A stretch of 64,000 nt of DNA from Psychrobacter aquimaris (GCF_016107525.1 NZ_JABASR010000010.1:62001-126000), one strand, 5' to 3'. Shown: positions 17,542-27,522, counted from the stretch's first letter. Translations and numbers: made by a program. The notes: generated from the sequence alone by a model not told the origin.

Positions 17542-20268
17542 ATGGCAGATAAGACCGTCAAAGAACTGGCAGATATGGTAGGCAAAACCGCAAGTGCTGT
17601 ACAACAGCAATTGGTAGATGCTGGACTGCCTGCTCGTGCAGAGGATGACCTAGTCTCCGAGCTTGAGCAAGAGAAGTTGGTGACGTATTTAAAGCAAAGT
17701 CATGGTCAGCAAGAAAAGCGTCGTATTAGTCTCAAATCTAAGACGACTAGCACCGCGCGCGTGACCGGCTCTTCAGGTAAATCTAAGAGCGTCAATGTGG
17801 AAGTGCGTAAAAAGAAAGTATTCGAAAAGCCTGATCCAGAAAAAATGGCTGAAGAGTTGGCTGCACGTGAGCAAGCGATGATTGAGTCGCAAGAACGTGC
17901 TGCTAAAGATGCTGAAGAGCGTGCTGCTACTAAGAAAAAATCTGAAGAACGTCAAGCAGCGACCTTGGCTGCGATGCGTGCAAGCTTAGGTTCTAGCAAA
18001 AAGTCAGATGATAAGAACGATGATATCTCAACTTCAGTGGTTGTGAAAAAGGGTGGTAAAGCGGCGGTAGAAGTTAAGCCAAAAGACCAACCGAAGAAAA
18101 AAGTAGCTGCAACGAAACCAAAAGTTGAAACGGCAGCTGAGCGTAAAGCTCGCGAAGTGCGTGAGAAAGAAGAAGCTCGTTTACGCGAAATCGAAACAGA
18201 AACACGCCGCACCCAAGCTGAAGAAGCACAAAAACGTACGCTTGAGCAAATGCGTAAAATGGCTGGAAAATATACGGATCAGCCTGCTTCTGAAGTTCGT
18301 AAAGACGAACCATTAGCAGAAGGTTTGGTCGGCGATGCTTTAGAAGAATCGTTTGAAAAAGAACGTCGTGAAATCAAGCGTGGCACCAGTAGTACTAGTG
18401 CCCGTGGTCGTGGCCGTCGTAAAAATCAAGACGAGCGTGAGATCAAAAACCGTAAAAATGGTTTGCGTTCAACGCAAGCCTCACAGCATAAATTTGAAAA
18501 ACCTGTTGAAAAAATTGTTTACGATGTTGAGATTAGCGAACAAATCACAGTCGCAGATCTTGCTCAACGTATGGCAGTTAAAGCTCGTGAAGTCACCAAA
18601 TTGCTTATGAAAATGGGCGAGATGGCTCGTGAGTCAGATACAATTGATCAAGCGACAGCAAGTTTACTTGTTGAAGAGATGGGTCACAATCCAGTACCAG
18701 TCAGTGATACTAAAGTTGAAGACGATCTGCAATATGCAGTTGATGAGCGTAGCAGTAACGTGCAAACTCGTCCGCCAGTCGTCACAATCATGGGTCACGT
18801 TGACCATGGTAAGACATCGCTACTTGATAAGATCCGTGAAACGAAAGTAGCCACTGGTGAAGCAGGCGGTATTACCCAGCATATCGGTGCTTATCATGTT
18901 AAAACCGATCGTGGTGTGATTACCTTCCTTGATACTCCAGGTCACGCGGCCTTTAGTGCCATGCGTTCACGCGGTGCACAGGCGACAGATATCGTTGTGC
19001 TAGTTGTTGCCGCTGATGATGGTATGATGCCACAAACAGCAGAAGCCATCGATCATGCCCGTGCTGCTGGTACGCCAATTATCGTTGCAATCAACAAAAT
19101 GGATAAGCCAAGCGCTGATCCAGATCGCGTCCTTAATGAATTGACTGCTAAAGAAGTCGTTTCAGAAGAGTGGGGCGGCGATACCCCGATGGCTCGCATC
19201 TCAGCCAAAACAGGCGAAGGTATCGACAACTTACTAGAACTTATTAGCCTACAAGCTGAACTAATGGAGCTAGAAGCGCCGTTAGATGGTGCTGCTCAAG
19301 GTGTGGTTATTGAGTCAAGACTTGAAAAAGGACGCGGTCCAGTTGTTAGTGTCTTGGTTAAAAAAGGCACATTGAAGCAAGGCGACTTGGTCTTGGCAGG
19401 CGAGCATTACGGTAAAGTTCGTGCGATGACCGATGAACATGGTCAGCGTATTCAATCAGCAGGTCCTTCTATCCCTGTAGAAATTTTAGGCTTGCCTGAA
19501 ACCCCAGCAGCTGGTAGTGAGTTCTTAGTCTTAACCGACGAGAAAAAAGCTCGCGAAGTTGCAGAGTTTAGAAGCAACCGTGAGCGTGAGCGTCAACTTG
19601 AACGTCAAAATGCCATGCGTTTAGAAAGCATGTTTGATCAGATGGAACAAGGCGATGTGTCATTCTTGAATATCGTATTGAAAACCGATGTTCGTGGTTC
19701 GCTTGAAGCACTACTTTCTGCATTGAATGAGCTATCAACTGATGAAGTTAAAGTTAGAGTAATCAGCTCAGGCGTCGGTCCTATCTCTGAGTCTGATGTG
19801 ACACTTGCAGAGTCTAGCGAAGCGGTATTGTTAGGTTTCAACGTTCGTGCTGATGCGACCGCACGTCGCAAAGCAGACGCCGCCAACATGGATATCCGTT
19901 ATTACAGCGTTATCTATGGTTTGATTGATGATGTGAAGTCAGCAATGAGTGGCATGCTTGCACCAGAACATCGTGAGAAAATCCTTGGTGTTGCAGACGT
20001 TCGTGAAGTGTTCCGTTCTAGTAAGTTCGGTGCTGCTGCTGGTTGTATGGTGGTTGAAGGTACAATCTATCGCAATAAACCTATCCGCGTATTACGTGAT
20101 GACCAAGTTATCTTTACTGGTCAATTGCAATCATTGCGTCGTTATAAAGAAGACGTTAATGAAGTACGTACTGGTATGGAATGTGGCCTAGCGGTACGAG
20201 GCTATGATGTCGAAGCTGGCGACAAGATTGAAGTCTTTGAAATCCAAGAGTTTGCACGTACTATCTAA
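17542..20268 (+). CDS. infB: translation initiation factor IF-2
   Basis: IF-2 is the GTPase that brings initiator fMet-tRNA to the 30S subunit. The 908-residue protein has an IF2-N domain at the start, a long charged Lys/Glu/Arg-rich linker (about 80-300), a second IF2-N domain (about 330-380), and the G domain with [17 protein letters not shown] and NKMDK. Beta-barrel and fMet-tRNA-binding C-terminal domains follow, ending [10 protein letters not shown]. An internal start giving a shorter isoform is known in E. coli; none is evident here. Confidence 0.97.
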   Translation: MADKTVKELADMVGKTASAVQQQLVDAGLPARAEDDLVSELEQEKLVTYLKQSHGQQEKRRISLKSKTTSTARVTGSSGKSKSVNVEVRKKKVFEKPDPEKMAEELAAREQAMIESQERAAKDAEERAATKKKSEERQAATLAAMRASLGSSKKSDDKNDDISTSVVVKKGGKAAVEVKPKDQPKKKVAATKPKVETAAERKAREVREKEEARLREIETETRRTQAEEAQKRTLEQMRKMAGKYTDQPASEVRKDEPLAEGLVGDALEESFEKERREIKRGTSSTSARGRGRRKNQDEREIKNRKNGLRSTQASQHKFEKPVEKIVYDVEISEQITVADLAQRMAVKAREVTKLLMKMGEMARESDTIDQATASLLVEEMGHNPVPVSDTKVEDDLQYAVDERSSNVQTRPPVVTIMGHVDHGKTSLLDKIRETKVATGEAGGITQHIGAYHVKTDRGVITFLDTPGHAAFSAMRSRGAQATDIVVLVVAADDGMMPQTAEAIDHARAAGTPIIVAINKMDKPSADPDRVLNELTAKEVVSEEWGGDTPMARISAKTGEGIDNLLELISLQAELMELEAPLDGAAQGVVIESRLEKGRGPVVSVLVKKGTLKQGDLVLAGEHYGKVRAMTDEHGQRIQSAGPSIPVEILGLPETPAAGSEFLVLTDEKKAREVAEFRSNRERERQLERQNAMRLESMFDQMEQGDVSFLNIVLKTDVRGSLEALLSALNELSTDEVKVRVISSGVGPISESDVTLAESSEAVLLGFNVRADATARRKADAANMDIRYYSVIYGLIDDVKSAMSGMLAPEHREKILGVADVREVFRSSKFGAAAGCMVVEGTIYRNKPIRVLRDDQVIFTGQLQSLRRYKEDVNEVRTGMECGLAVRGYDVEAGDKIEVFEIQEFARTI

Positions 20269-20356
20269 CGTTACAGTTCGATAGCAGGATATCTAATCAT
20301 GCAATATGCTTAATCAGCTGAGCAGATTAGTATCTTCTTAATATCTAGCTGTACTT

Positions 20357-20390
20357 AGGCCTAACAGGTACATCCTGCTAGGCCTTTTTT
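20357..20390 (+). terminator. intrinsic terminator between infB and rbfA
   Basis: AGGCCTAACAGG pairs with CCTGCTAGGCCT (12 positions, one mismatch) around a 5-base loop and is followed by six Ts. It lies 80 bases before rbfA, so it may reduce rbfA-truB expression relative to infB or act as an antitermination-sensitive attenuator. Confidence 0.8.
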
Positions 20391-20471
20391 ACCAAATATC
20401 AGTCCTAAAATTTGTTAATCAGCCAATGTATTAATCAATAAAAATAAGCCATATTAAAGTAAGGTAACAAC

Positions 20472-20861
20472 ATGAACCAACGTCTACAACGCTTAGCCGA
20501 CCAAATTCAGCGTGAGCTTGCTGTCCTCATTCGTGATGCAGTCAACGATCCTCGTTTGACTGGTTTTGTCACTATTTCTAGTGTCAAGGTTAGTCCTGAC
20601 CTAGGATATGCTGACGTCTATGTCACTATCATGGAGCCTGAGCTTAATGATTCCATGACCAAGACCAATCATGAAGAAAGCATTAAAGTACTTAATAAAG
20701 CCGCGGGATTTTTGCGTACTGAATTGAGCCATAGCCTCAAAACGCGTACCACACCGCGCCTGCGTTTTCATTATGATGAAGTGACTGCTCGTGGTAACTA
20801 TATGATGGATCTGATTAATCAAGCCGTCACCAAGACTGAACAAAATGAAAATGACGAGTAA
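20472..20861 (+). CDS. rbfA: 30S ribosome-binding factor RbfA
   Basis: RbfA is a KH-like cold-adaptation factor that assists 16S rRNA 5'-end processing. The 129-residue protein contains the conserved RLADQIQRELAVLIRD opening, ISSVKVSPDLGYADVYVT, and the C-terminal LRTELSHSLKTRTTPRLRF. The next gene, truB, starts 9 bases after its stop, indicating tight coupling. Confidence 0.96.
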   Translation: MNQRLQRLADQIQRELAVLIRDAVNDPRLTGFVTISSVKVSPDLGYADVYVTIMEPELNDSMTKTNHEESIKVLNKAAGFLRTELSHSLKTRTTPRLRFHYDEVTARGNYMMDLINQAVTKTEQNENDE

Positions 20862-20870
20862 GCTATCACT

Positions 20871-21926
20871 ATGTCTACAGCATCAAAGCAAACTGATAAA
20901 ATAAAAGTTTCTGGCGTTATCTTAGTGGATAAACCCAAAGGCATGACTTCACAGCAAGTCGTATCAAAGGTGAAGTATCTTTTTAAGTCACCAAAGCATG
21001 ACAGTAAAAAAGCGGGGCACACAGGGACACTTGATCCAATGGCAACCGGTTTATTGCCAATTTGTATGGGTGAGGCGACGAAATTTAGCCATTATCAGCT
21101 AGATGCAGATAAATCTTATCAAGCAACCATTTTGCTTGGTAGTCAGACTGACACCGGTGACGCAGACGGTCAAATCGTTGCACAATCACCCATTCCAAAA
21201 TTTGATGATATGCTGTTAGAGCAAGTTGCTCAGCAATTCTCAGGTGTTCAGCAGCAAATACCGCCGATGTATTCTGCGCTAAAAAAAGATGGCAAAAAAC
21301 TCTATGAATATGCCCGTGCTGGTATTGAAGTAGAGCGAGCGCCTAGAGATATTGTAATCAAGGCCATTGATTTAAAAGCGCTTGATCATGAGAAAATCCA
21401 ATTGACAGTGACCTGTACTAAAGGTACTTATGTGCGTGTACTTGGTGAAGACATCGCCAAAGCGATGGGTACATTAGGGCATTTGACCGCATTACGCCGT
21501 ACGCAGGTTGGTGATTTTAAAATTAATGATGCGATTACTTTGCCAGACTTAGAAGCATTAGCGTTCGATAACAGACAAGAGCAATTGATGCCAGTAGATA
21601 CTTGCATCAATATTGAAGCTGAGATGACGTTGACGGTTGAGCAGTGTGAGCGTATACATATGGGTCAACGTTTAAATGTATTTGAGCAGTTGACAGATAG
21701 TCTGCGTGACTATATTTCAACTAGCATCAGTCATCAGTCTTCTGTGTCAGAAAACAATGATACCCAACTAGATAGTAATATTGTTAGTAGTGAGGATGAC
21801 AAACAACCATTGATCCATGAGATCCCAGTTGATATTCGTTTGATAAACCAGCAAGGTCAATTCCTTGGTTTGGGTGCTGTGAGTCTCAATGGTCGATTAC
21901 AGCCTAAAAAATTAATTCAGCGTTAG
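20871..21926 (+). CDS. truB: tRNA pseudouridine(55) synthase TruB
   Basis: TruB makes pseudouridine 55 in the T loop of tRNAs. The catalytic aspartate lies in GHTGTLDPMATGLLP, and other family blocks (GSQTDTGDADG, IPPMYSALKKDGKKLYEYAR, CTKGTYVRVLGEDIA) are present. At 351 residues it is longer than the E. coli enzyme (314). The extra length is a Ser/Asn/Asp-rich insertion at about 285-320 inside the C-terminal PUA-like domain. A strong terminator follows. Confidence 0.96.
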   Translation: MSTASKQTDKIKVSGVILVDKPKGMTSQQVVSKVKYLFKSPKHDSKKAGHTGTLDPMATGLLPICMGEATKFSHYQLDADKSYQATILLGSQTDTGDADGQIVAQSPIPKFDDMLLEQVAQQFSGVQQQIPPMYSALKKDGKKLYEYARAGIEVERAPRDIVIKAIDLKALDHEKIQLTVTCTKGTYVRVLGEDIAKAMGTLGHLTALRRTQVGDFKINDAITLPDLEALAFDNRQEQLMPVDTCINIEAEMTLTVEQCERIHMGQRLNVFEQLTDSLRDYISTSISHQSSVSENNDTQLDSNIVSSEDDKQPLIHEIPVDIRLINQQGQFLGLGAVSLNGRLQPKKLIQR

Positions 21927-22011
21927 TGTTACGGTTCTTATATAACCCTCGTTTAAACACGATTTAGCTTACTAATAGTTTACACTAATCACATATCCTC
22001 ACATTTTATTG

Positions 22012-22044
22012 CAGGTTTCACCTATGGTGAAACCTGTTTTTTTT
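22012..22044 (+). terminator. strong intrinsic terminator after truB
   Basis: An 11-bp perfect stem (CAGGTTTCACC with GGTGAAACCTG) with a 3-base loop is followed by eight Ts. It closes the infB-rbfA-truB transcript. Confidence 0.93.
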
Positions 22045-22313
22045 GTACTTTAGATCTACCAGATAGGAAGTCTGGATAGAAAAATAAATCGAACTAAGAC
22101 GCTAAGAATAAGAACATAAAAAAAATAAGAAGATAAAAAGTCATATATCAAAAATAAAGATTGGGTTCGAAAGGAAGTATCTTAATAGAAACAAAATGGG
22201 TCAGAGGAAGACTATACGGCCGATAATAAGAACGACTCATAAAAATAAAGCATAAAAAGTATAAATAATAAAACAACTGAAAGAAAATCACTCATAACGA
22301 AAAAAGGAATATC
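22045..22313 (+). other. strongly A-rich leader upstream of the DJ-1-family gene
   Basis: The plus strand is unusually purine- and A-rich over about 230 bases (22080-22310), with many AATAAG, AATAAA and AAAAAG runs and few pyrimidines. It contains no open frame. The transcript leader would be largely unstructured. No clear promoter hexamers were found. Confidence 0.5.
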
Positions 22314-22838
22314 ATGAAAACCATTGCTTTTTTACTGCATAATTATTTTGAACAAGCAGAGTACGAAGACGTCAATAACCAATTGAAAGATAAGGGTTAT
22401 AAAACTGTTCTCATCACTACTCATAAAGACAAAAACGTTCAGGCGATGGAACAGGATGTCAACAAAGGCGATACCTTTACTGCTGATATCTTTGCAAAAG
22501 ACGCAATCGTTTCTGATTACGATGCACTGGTATTACCAGGTGGTACTGTCAATGCGGATACAATTCGTGGTAATAAAGAAGCACATAGTATTATCAATGC
22601 CATCAATGATGCAGGCAAGCCACTAGCTGTTATCTGCCATGCACCTTGGGCGCTTATCAACACAGACATCGCTAAAGGTAAAACGCTTACTGCCTATCAT
22701 ACGCTGCAGACAGATTTAGAAAACGCTGGTGCAAAATTTGTAGATCAAACAGTACAGGTAGATGGTAATTTGATTACCTCACGTAATCCAGATGATATCA
22801 GCAATTTCGTTGATGCTATTGATAAGGCATTATCTTAA
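22314..22838 (+). CDS. DJ-1/PfpI family protein (type 1 glutamine amidotransferase-like)
   Basis: The 174-residue protein matches the DJ-1/PfpI superfamily. The nucleophile-elbow cysteine is in VICHAPW (Cys 108, His 109), a conserved YDALVLPGG strand lies at 69-77, and the acidic partner is probably in EQAEYEDV near the N-terminus. Relatives include PfpI proteases and YhbO/YajL-type stress proteins with reported deglycase or chaperone activity; which applies is not visible. An AAGGAA ribosome binding site precedes the ATG. It is followed by two tiny acidic genes, and the three sit as an insertion between truB and rpsO. Confidence 0.88.
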   Translation: MKTIAFLLHNYFEQAEYEDVNNQLKDKGYKTVLITTHKDKNVQAMEQDVNKGDTFTADIFAKDAIVSDYDALVLPGGTVNADTIRGNKEAHSIINAINDAGKPLAVICHAPWALINTDIAKGKTLTAYHTLQTDLENAGAKFVDQTVQVDGNLITSRNPDDISNFVDAIDKALS

Positions 22839-22913
22839 TTTATCTATTCATTTAATTAATAATTAAGTATTCATATTTTTTAACCATTCACAACCGTAAC
22901 TGAGGAAAATACT

Positions 22914-23075
22914 ATGTCAAACTCTAATCCAAACGATACCAAGCTTGAGCAACAACGTTCTGAATCAGCAACTGCAGCTCTTGAAAGCCAAACTGAGAAT
23001 AACCATACCGAAGATAGTGAAGCTGCAGCAGATCGTATTGCGGACAATCTAGAAAGTGCTAAAGAAGACAAGTAG
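22914..23075 (+). CDS. small acidic protein, 53 residues, unknown function
   Basis: A GAGGA ribosome binding site 8 bases before the ATG supports translation. The product has 13 acidic and 5 basic residues, is rich in Ser, Asn, Glu and Ala, and lacks cysteine, tryptophan, phenylalanine and tyrosine. It is therefore probably disordered apart from a possible C-terminal helix (AAADRIADNLESAKEDK). A perfect 11-bp inverted repeat follows 10 bases after the stop. It lies 75 bases after the DJ-1-family gene. No family is recognised; it resembles small stress- or starvation-induced hydrophilic proteins only in composition. Confidence 0.65.
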   Translation: MSNSNPNDTKLEQQRSESATAALESQTENNHTEDSEAAADRIADNLESAKEDK

Positions 23076-23084
23076 AGTATTTAA

Positions 23085-23110
23085 AGTGTCACTCATAGTT
23101 GAGTGACACT
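23085..23110 (+). terminator. perfect 11-bp stem-loop after the 53-residue gene
   Basis: AGTGTCACTCA (23085-23095) and TGAGTGACACT (23100-23110) form a perfect stem with a 4-base loop. What follows is T-rich but interrupted (GATATATTTTATATTT), so it may be a weak terminator or an RNA-stabilising stem. Confidence 0.6.
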
Positions 23111-23186
23111 GATATATTTTATATTTGCAGTTCAATATTAAAAAGTATAAAAGCAGCTAGTTAAAAATAATAATTCAGGAGCTAAT

Positions 23187-23363
23187 ATGAGTAAGTCATC
23201 GGATAACATGGATGAGCAAGAAAAAAAGATTGAAAATCTTGCAGAAGACATTAACCCTAGTGAGCACGATACTCCTGATAGTTTAGCAGAAGTTACCACA
23301 GCTGCACCGCTTGAAGAGGATGAACTAGGCGGTAACGCGACGGAAGATGACGTAAAGCGATAA
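23187..23363 (+). CDS. small acidic protein, 58 residues, unknown function
   Basis: An AGGAG ribosome binding site lies 6 bases before the ATG. The product has 18 acidic and 5 basic residues (net about -13), no aromatic residues and no cysteine, and is predicted to be disordered. It is not similar to the preceding 53-residue protein beyond composition. A clear intrinsic terminator follows at 23432-23460, consistent with a real transcription unit. Function unknown. Confidence 0.65.
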   Translation: MSKSSDNMDEQEKKIENLAEDINPSEHDTPDSLAEVTTAAPLEEDELGGNATEDDVKR

Positions 23364-23431
23364 GCAAATCTTATTACTTATTGTGGAGTGCTCTAACTCT
23401 AACAAGCAAATCTGACTTTACAAGTATTATG

Positions 23432-23460
23432 AAAAACTGCTGCTAGTTCAGCAGTTTTTT
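23432..23460 (+). terminator. intrinsic terminator after the acidic-protein genes
   Basis: AAAAACTGCTG pairs with CAGCAGTTTTT around a 6-base loop and ends in six Ts. It closes the DJ-1/small-protein unit ahead of rpsO. Confidence 0.88.
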
Positions 23461-23730
23461 GTTATAATCACCATCACATTTAAATTAGGTTGAGATAAAA
23501 TATTGTGTTTCATAGACTGTCCAAAACGGGTAGTTATATTAAGTGCTCTCTCATCGCCTCTTACTCTAAATGGTCGTTATAACTAATTAGCTTGTCGTAC
23601 ACTAGGTCAACTCTAGTAATGCAGGGTTGTCCTGAATGACGTGCAGGCTATTTTATTTACTATTCTACTGCTTTAGATCTTACTCAAATTCGAGAATGTC
23701 TTAAAGCTTTTAGCATTGCCGGAGATATTT
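23461..23730 (+). other. rpsO upstream region
   Basis: A 270-base spacer holding the rpsO promoter and leader. A TATAAT hexamer at 23463-23468 directly abuts the preceding terminator but lacks a good -35 element. The S15 leader is a known site of translational autoregulation in E. coli; no pseudoknot was verified here. Confidence 0.3.
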
Positions 23731-23997
23731 ATGCTAACTAATACCGATCGCGAACAAATCATTGCTCAATACCAACGTGGCGAAAATGACACTGGTTCTC
23801 CAGAAGTTCAAGTAGCTTTGTTGAGTGCTCGTATCAACGATTTGCAGAACCATTTTAAAGCTCATAAAGCTGACCATCATAGCCGTCGCGGTCTTATCCG
23901 TATGGTTAATACGCGTCGTAAATTGCTTGATTACCTAAAAGGTAAAGATCTTGGTCGTTACACCACCCTTATCAGCCAGTTAGGTCTACGTCGTTAA
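23731..23997 (+). CDS. rpsO: 30S ribosomal protein S15
   Basis: The 88-residue protein matches S15 throughout ([46 protein letters not shown] at the C-terminus). The frame is open to an earlier ATG at 23716, but the ATG at 23731 gives the conserved N-terminus MLTNTDRE and has GGAG 6 bases upstream, so it is preferred. S15 is a primary 16S rRNA-binding protein. The gene is next to pnp, as in most gammaproteobacteria, and ends in its own terminator. Confidence 0.97.
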   Translation: MLTNTDREQIIAQYQRGENDTGSPEVQVALLSARINDLQNHFKAHKADHHSRRGLIRMVNTRRKLLDYLKGKDLGRYTTLISQLGLRR

Positions 23998-24117
23998 TCT
24001 AACGACAATAGTACGAGTGGGTGTCAAAACCAAAGACGCCATTATATGGTGCTATTTTAGAACTTTTGCTAAACCACTTGGAATTTGCTTGTTGTTATCG
24101 ATAAAATAGATTTTTCT

Positions 24118-24153
24118 AAAAACGGTGTGGAATAGTTTCACGCCGTTTTTTTA
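24118..24153 (+). terminator. intrinsic terminator after rpsO
   Basis: AACGGTGTG pairs with CACGCCGTT (one G-T pair) around a 10-base loop, followed by seven Ts. Confidence 0.88.
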
Positions 24154-24721
24154 TGCTTATTCATTTTCAAGATTGATTTTGGGTAGCATTGGTTATCAAG
24201 ACCAATTCAAAGTAGGTAATAGAAGTTTTCGTAAAAACAGTATTATTAGAGCTAAGTGTTTTTTATCGATAATTGCTCTGTTCTGCAATTAATTGGTCAA
24301 TGGGTATAAATCACTGTAAAATAATGCCTTGTGAGTTTGATAATATATCTATTGCATATATGGTGACTATTTATAAAATACCTGTTTCTTAGCTTATAGA
24401 ATAGCTAGCTGCGCTAATATCCGACTCTCAAAAGCGCAGAAAAATAGCCTGTATGGTTTTTAGTACCGAAGTCTTTTGACTTAAGGTCTTTTTGATAGTA
24501 TTTATAGTAAAGCCAAAATTGAACGACCAAATACACACAATAGTACGATGTCTAGCACCGACAGACATATGGAATAACCAGGTAATGTTATTGGCACTAG
24601 TTGAGATGATTTCTGAGAGAAAGAATGTCAATTAGTAGTCATATACAAAGAATTTTAATGAAAAATATCAGCTTTTTATAACGCTAATATTACTTTCGTC
24701 AGTCAACATTAGGAAGATTAT
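24154..24721 (+). other. 568-base rpsO-pnp spacer
   Basis: The spacer holds the pnp promoter and leader. A stem-loop at 24465-24487 (ACC-AAGTC-TTTT-GACTT-GGT) with Ts after it resembles a leader hairpin or weak terminator. In E. coli the pnp leader carries an RNase III-cleaved stem used in autoregulation; whether this hairpin plays that part is unknown. No gene is supported; a 67-codon minus-strand frame here was rejected. Confidence 0.4.
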
Positions 24722-26824
24722 ATGACAATGTTTAACACCATTAAGCGTGAATTTCAGTATGGCAACCAACAGGTTGTGATCGAGACAGGCCGTATTGCCC
24801 GTCAAGCAAACTCGATCTTAGTACACATGGGTGGCGTGACTGTACTTGTCGCAGCAGTTGTAAAATCAGAGGCTAAAGAAGGTCAAAACTTCTTTCCGCT
24901 AACGGTCAACTATCAAGAAAAAATGTATGCAGCGGGCAAAATCCCAGGTGCCTATGGCAAACGTGAAGGTCGTGCAAGCGAATTTGAAACCCTAACCTCA
25001 CGCTTGATTGACCGTCCGATTCGTCCGCTATTCCCTGAAGGTTATGTCAACGAAATCCAAATTACTGCGACGGTTGTTTCATCAGATAAGACTCAGTCTG
25101 CAGATATCGCTGCACTAATTGGTGCGTCAGCGGCATTGGCGATTTCTGATGCGCCATTCAATGGTCCAGTCGCAGCTGCCCGTGTTGGCTTTATTAATGG
25201 TGAATACGTACTGAACCCAACGATTGAGCAGCTTAAAGAGAGCGACCTTGACTTGGTTGTGGCTGGTACTAAGTCTGCGGTACTAATGGTTGAGTCTGAA
25301 GCGGCAGAGCTTTCAGAAGATCAAATGCTAGGCGCGGTATTATACGGTCATCAGCAACAGCAAATCGTTATTGATAACATTGCCTCAATGGCAGAAGAAA
25401 TCGGTACTGCTAAGCAGCAGTATACTGCCCCTGAGCGTGATCAAGCGCTTACAAGCAGCATGAAAGAGCAGTTTGGTGAGCAAGTGGCTGATGCTTACAC
25501 GATTACTGATAAGCAAGCACGCTACACTAAGCTTGATGAGATTAAACAAGCAATTATCGATGCGCTTGCTGGTGATGCAGAGTCAGAAACTTATGCTGAC
25601 ACCGTATCTGAGCTAAAAGAAATTTATAACGATCTTAAATATCGTACCGTTCGTGACAATATCTTGTCAGGTAAGCCGCGTATTGATGGTCGTGATCTTG
25701 AAACTGTTCGTGCGCTTGACGTACAAGTTGGTGTATTGCCATACACTCATGGTTCAGCATTGTTCACACGTGGTGAAACGCAAGCGTTGGTTACGACCAC
25801 GCTTGGTAATAGCCGTGACGTCAACATGATTGACTCGCTAGGTGGCACGATTCGTGACCATTTCATGCTGCATTACAACTTCCCGCATTTCTCAGTTGGT
25901 GAGACGGGCCGCGAAGGTATTCCAAAACGTCGTGAAATCGGTCATGGCCGTTTAGCACGCCGCGGTGTACAAGCGATGCTGCCAGATAGCGAACGCTTCC
26001 CGTATGTCATCCGTGTAGTATCAGAAATCACTGAATCAAATGGTTCATCTTCTATGGCGTCTGTTTGCGGTGCAAGCTTGGCATTGATGGATGCTGGTGT
26101 TCCATTAAAAGCACCAGTTGCTGGTATCGCCATGGGTCTGGTTAAAGAAGGTGAGCGCTTCGCTGTCTTGTCAGATATCTTGGGCGATGAAGATCATCTT
26201 GGCGATATGGACTTTAAAGTCGCTGGTTCTAAAGACGGTATTACTGCGCTTCAAATGGATATTAAAATCGAAGGTATTACGCCTGACATCATGGAGCAAG
26301 CGCTTAAGCAAGCCCATGCCGGTCGTATCCATATTTTGGACGCGATGAACAAAGTATTGCCAGAAAGCCGTACTGAAATCAACGCTCATGCACCAAACTA
26401 TGCTGTTATCGAAATCAATCCGGACAAAATCCGTGACGTAATCGGGAAAGGCGGCGCGATGATTCGTCAGCTAACGGAAGAGACTGGCGCAGTTATCGAT
26501 ATCGATGATGGCGGCACGATTCGTATCTTTGGTGAAAACAAAGCCGCAACTAAAGCAGCTATTGGTAGAATCGAAGCATTGACTGCAGAAGTTGAAGTGG
26601 GCAAAACTTATGAAGGCACCGTCGCTCGTATCGTTGACTTTGGCGCATTCGTTAACGTCTTGCCAAATACTGATGGCCTGGTACATATCTCACAAATCGC
26701 TGAAGAACGTGTAGAGAATGTTTCTGACTACCTAAAAGAAGGTCAGATCGTTAAAGTCTTCGTCCAAGACGTCGACAACCGTGGTCGTATTAAATTGACG
26801 ATGAAAGGTATCGAGCAAAACTAA
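24722..26824 (+). CDS. pnp: polyribonucleotide nucleotidyltransferase (PNPase)
   Basis: PNPase is the phosphorolytic 3'-5' exoribonuclease of RNA turnover. The 700-residue protein has two RNase PH domains (first: [19 protein letters not shown]; second: [20 protein letters not shown]), the helical domain between them, a KH domain with [18 protein letters not shown], and a C-terminal S1 domain ending [16 protein letters not shown] lies 5 bases before the ATG at 24722, which is preferred over the ATG at 24728. A strong terminator follows. Confidence 0.97.
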   Translation: MTMFNTIKREFQYGNQQVVIETGRIARQANSILVHMGGVTVLVAAVVKSEAKEGQNFFPLTVNYQEKMYAAGKIPGAYGKREGRASEFETLTSRLIDRPIRPLFPEGYVNEIQITATVVSSDKTQSADIAALIGASAALAISDAPFNGPVAAARVGFINGEYVLNPTIEQLKESDLDLVVAGTKSAVLMVESEAAELSEDQMLGAVLYGHQQQQIVIDNIASMAEEIGTAKQQYTAPERDQALTSSMKEQFGEQVADAYTITDKQARYTKLDEIKQAIIDALAGDAESETYADTVSELKEIYNDLKYRTVRDNILSGKPRIDGRDLETVRALDVQVGVLPYTHGSALFTRGETQALVTTTLGNSRDVNMIDSLGGTIRDHFMLHYNFPHFSVGETGREGIPKRREIGHGRLARRGVQAMLPDSERFPYVIRVVSEITESNGSSSMASVCGASLALMDAGVPLKAPVAGIAMGLVKEGERFAVLSDILGDEDHLGDMDFKVAGSKDGITALQMDIKIEGITPDIMEQALKQAHAGRIHILDAMNKVLPESRTEINAHAPNYAVIEINPDKIRDVIGKGGAMIRQLTEETGAVIDIDDGGTIRIFGENKAATKAAIGRIEALTAEVEVGKTYEGTVARIVDFGAFVNVLPNTDGLVHISQIAEERVENVSDYLKEGQIVKVFVQDVDNRGRIKLTMKGIEQN

Positions 26825-26848
26825 TCGATATCTAATCTAGTCAGAATC

Positions 26849-26897
26849 TAAAAACCGCTTTAAGTCTCTCGTTATGAGTGCTTAAGGCGGTTTTTTT
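26849..26897 (+). terminator. intrinsic terminator after pnp
   Basis: AAACCGCTTTAAG pairs with CTTAAGGCGGTTT around a 16-base loop, followed by seven Ts. Confidence 0.92.
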
Positions 26898-26930
26898 ATG
26901 CACTAAAAAAAGTCGAAATAAGCGATTGGT

Positions 26931-27494
26931 TTATATATTGATGTCTTTAGGAAGATGAATATCGATACGAATTTTCGGCAAGTCTTGCAAAGACTTGGTT
27001 AGTAATGGAAGCGTATCAGCATACCAATCTAAAGGCATTAGGTTTTTTGAGTTAGGTACATCGGTTGCATCATCTCGTGAATTATCATAAACAAGTGGGC
27101 GTGCGAGTAAGGAGACTCTACGGATACCTTGATAACGGATAAGCGGGATAAGCTGCTCAGATAAATCATTCAACGCGGCAATTAACCACTGTGATCTTGT
27201 GGGGTGGTAAGGATGATTTGATATAACAAGGTTAGCGATATAACTGGGTTGATTGCCATTACTGCTGATACTTAAACCGGCTTGCTCAAGCACGCGTTTA
27301 TGGAGTAAGCAGCTGCCAACACTCAGACTGCCATCGCGGCATGCCCGATAATAACGTTGATAATTATCAGCAAATAAGGTCTTAGCTCTGGTGAGAACGG
27401 GATCTAATAAGATGCCAGAATTATTGATAGGCAAAATAAGCAGCTGCGCACTGCTATTTAAAATAGAGGCATGGGTTAGTTGTATATTTGCCAT
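26931..27494 (-). CDS. macro-domain-like protein with DarG-type layout, degenerate loops
   Basis: The 187-residue product follows the order of DarG-type macro domains: a strand ending LPINNSG (in place of the usual VNTVGxMGKG), a YQRYYRACRDGSLSVG block like the Y-x-x-C-x-x-G segment of that family, YIANLVISNHPYHPTRSQW where active members have FPTKxHWR, and LDWYADTLPLL near the end like the LDWxxV element. The glycine-rich ADP-ribose loops are replaced (GILLDP; LARPLVYDNS). ADP-ribose binding or hydrolysis is therefore doubtful. The start is chosen at 27494 or 27497, behind GGAGGGG. It lies 28 bases after the coiled-coil gene upstream. The assignment is by motif order only. Confidence 0.6.
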   Translation of the reverse strand: MANIQLTHASILNSSAQLLILPINNSGILLDPVLTRAKTLFADNYQRYYRACRDGSLSVGSCLLHKRVLEQAGLSISSNGNQPSYIANLVISNHPYHPTRSQWLIAALNDLSEQLIPLIRYQGIRRVSLLARPLVYDNSRDDATDVPNSKNLMPLDWYADTLPLLTKSLQDLPKIRIDIHLPKDINI

Positions 27495-27522
27495 CATCAG
27501 CCCCTCCATAAAAACGATGTAT

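Noticed and set aside
24428..24631. 67-codon minus-strand frame in the pnp leader
   Set aside because: No ribosome binding site or family resemblance, and it lies antisense to the pnp leader.
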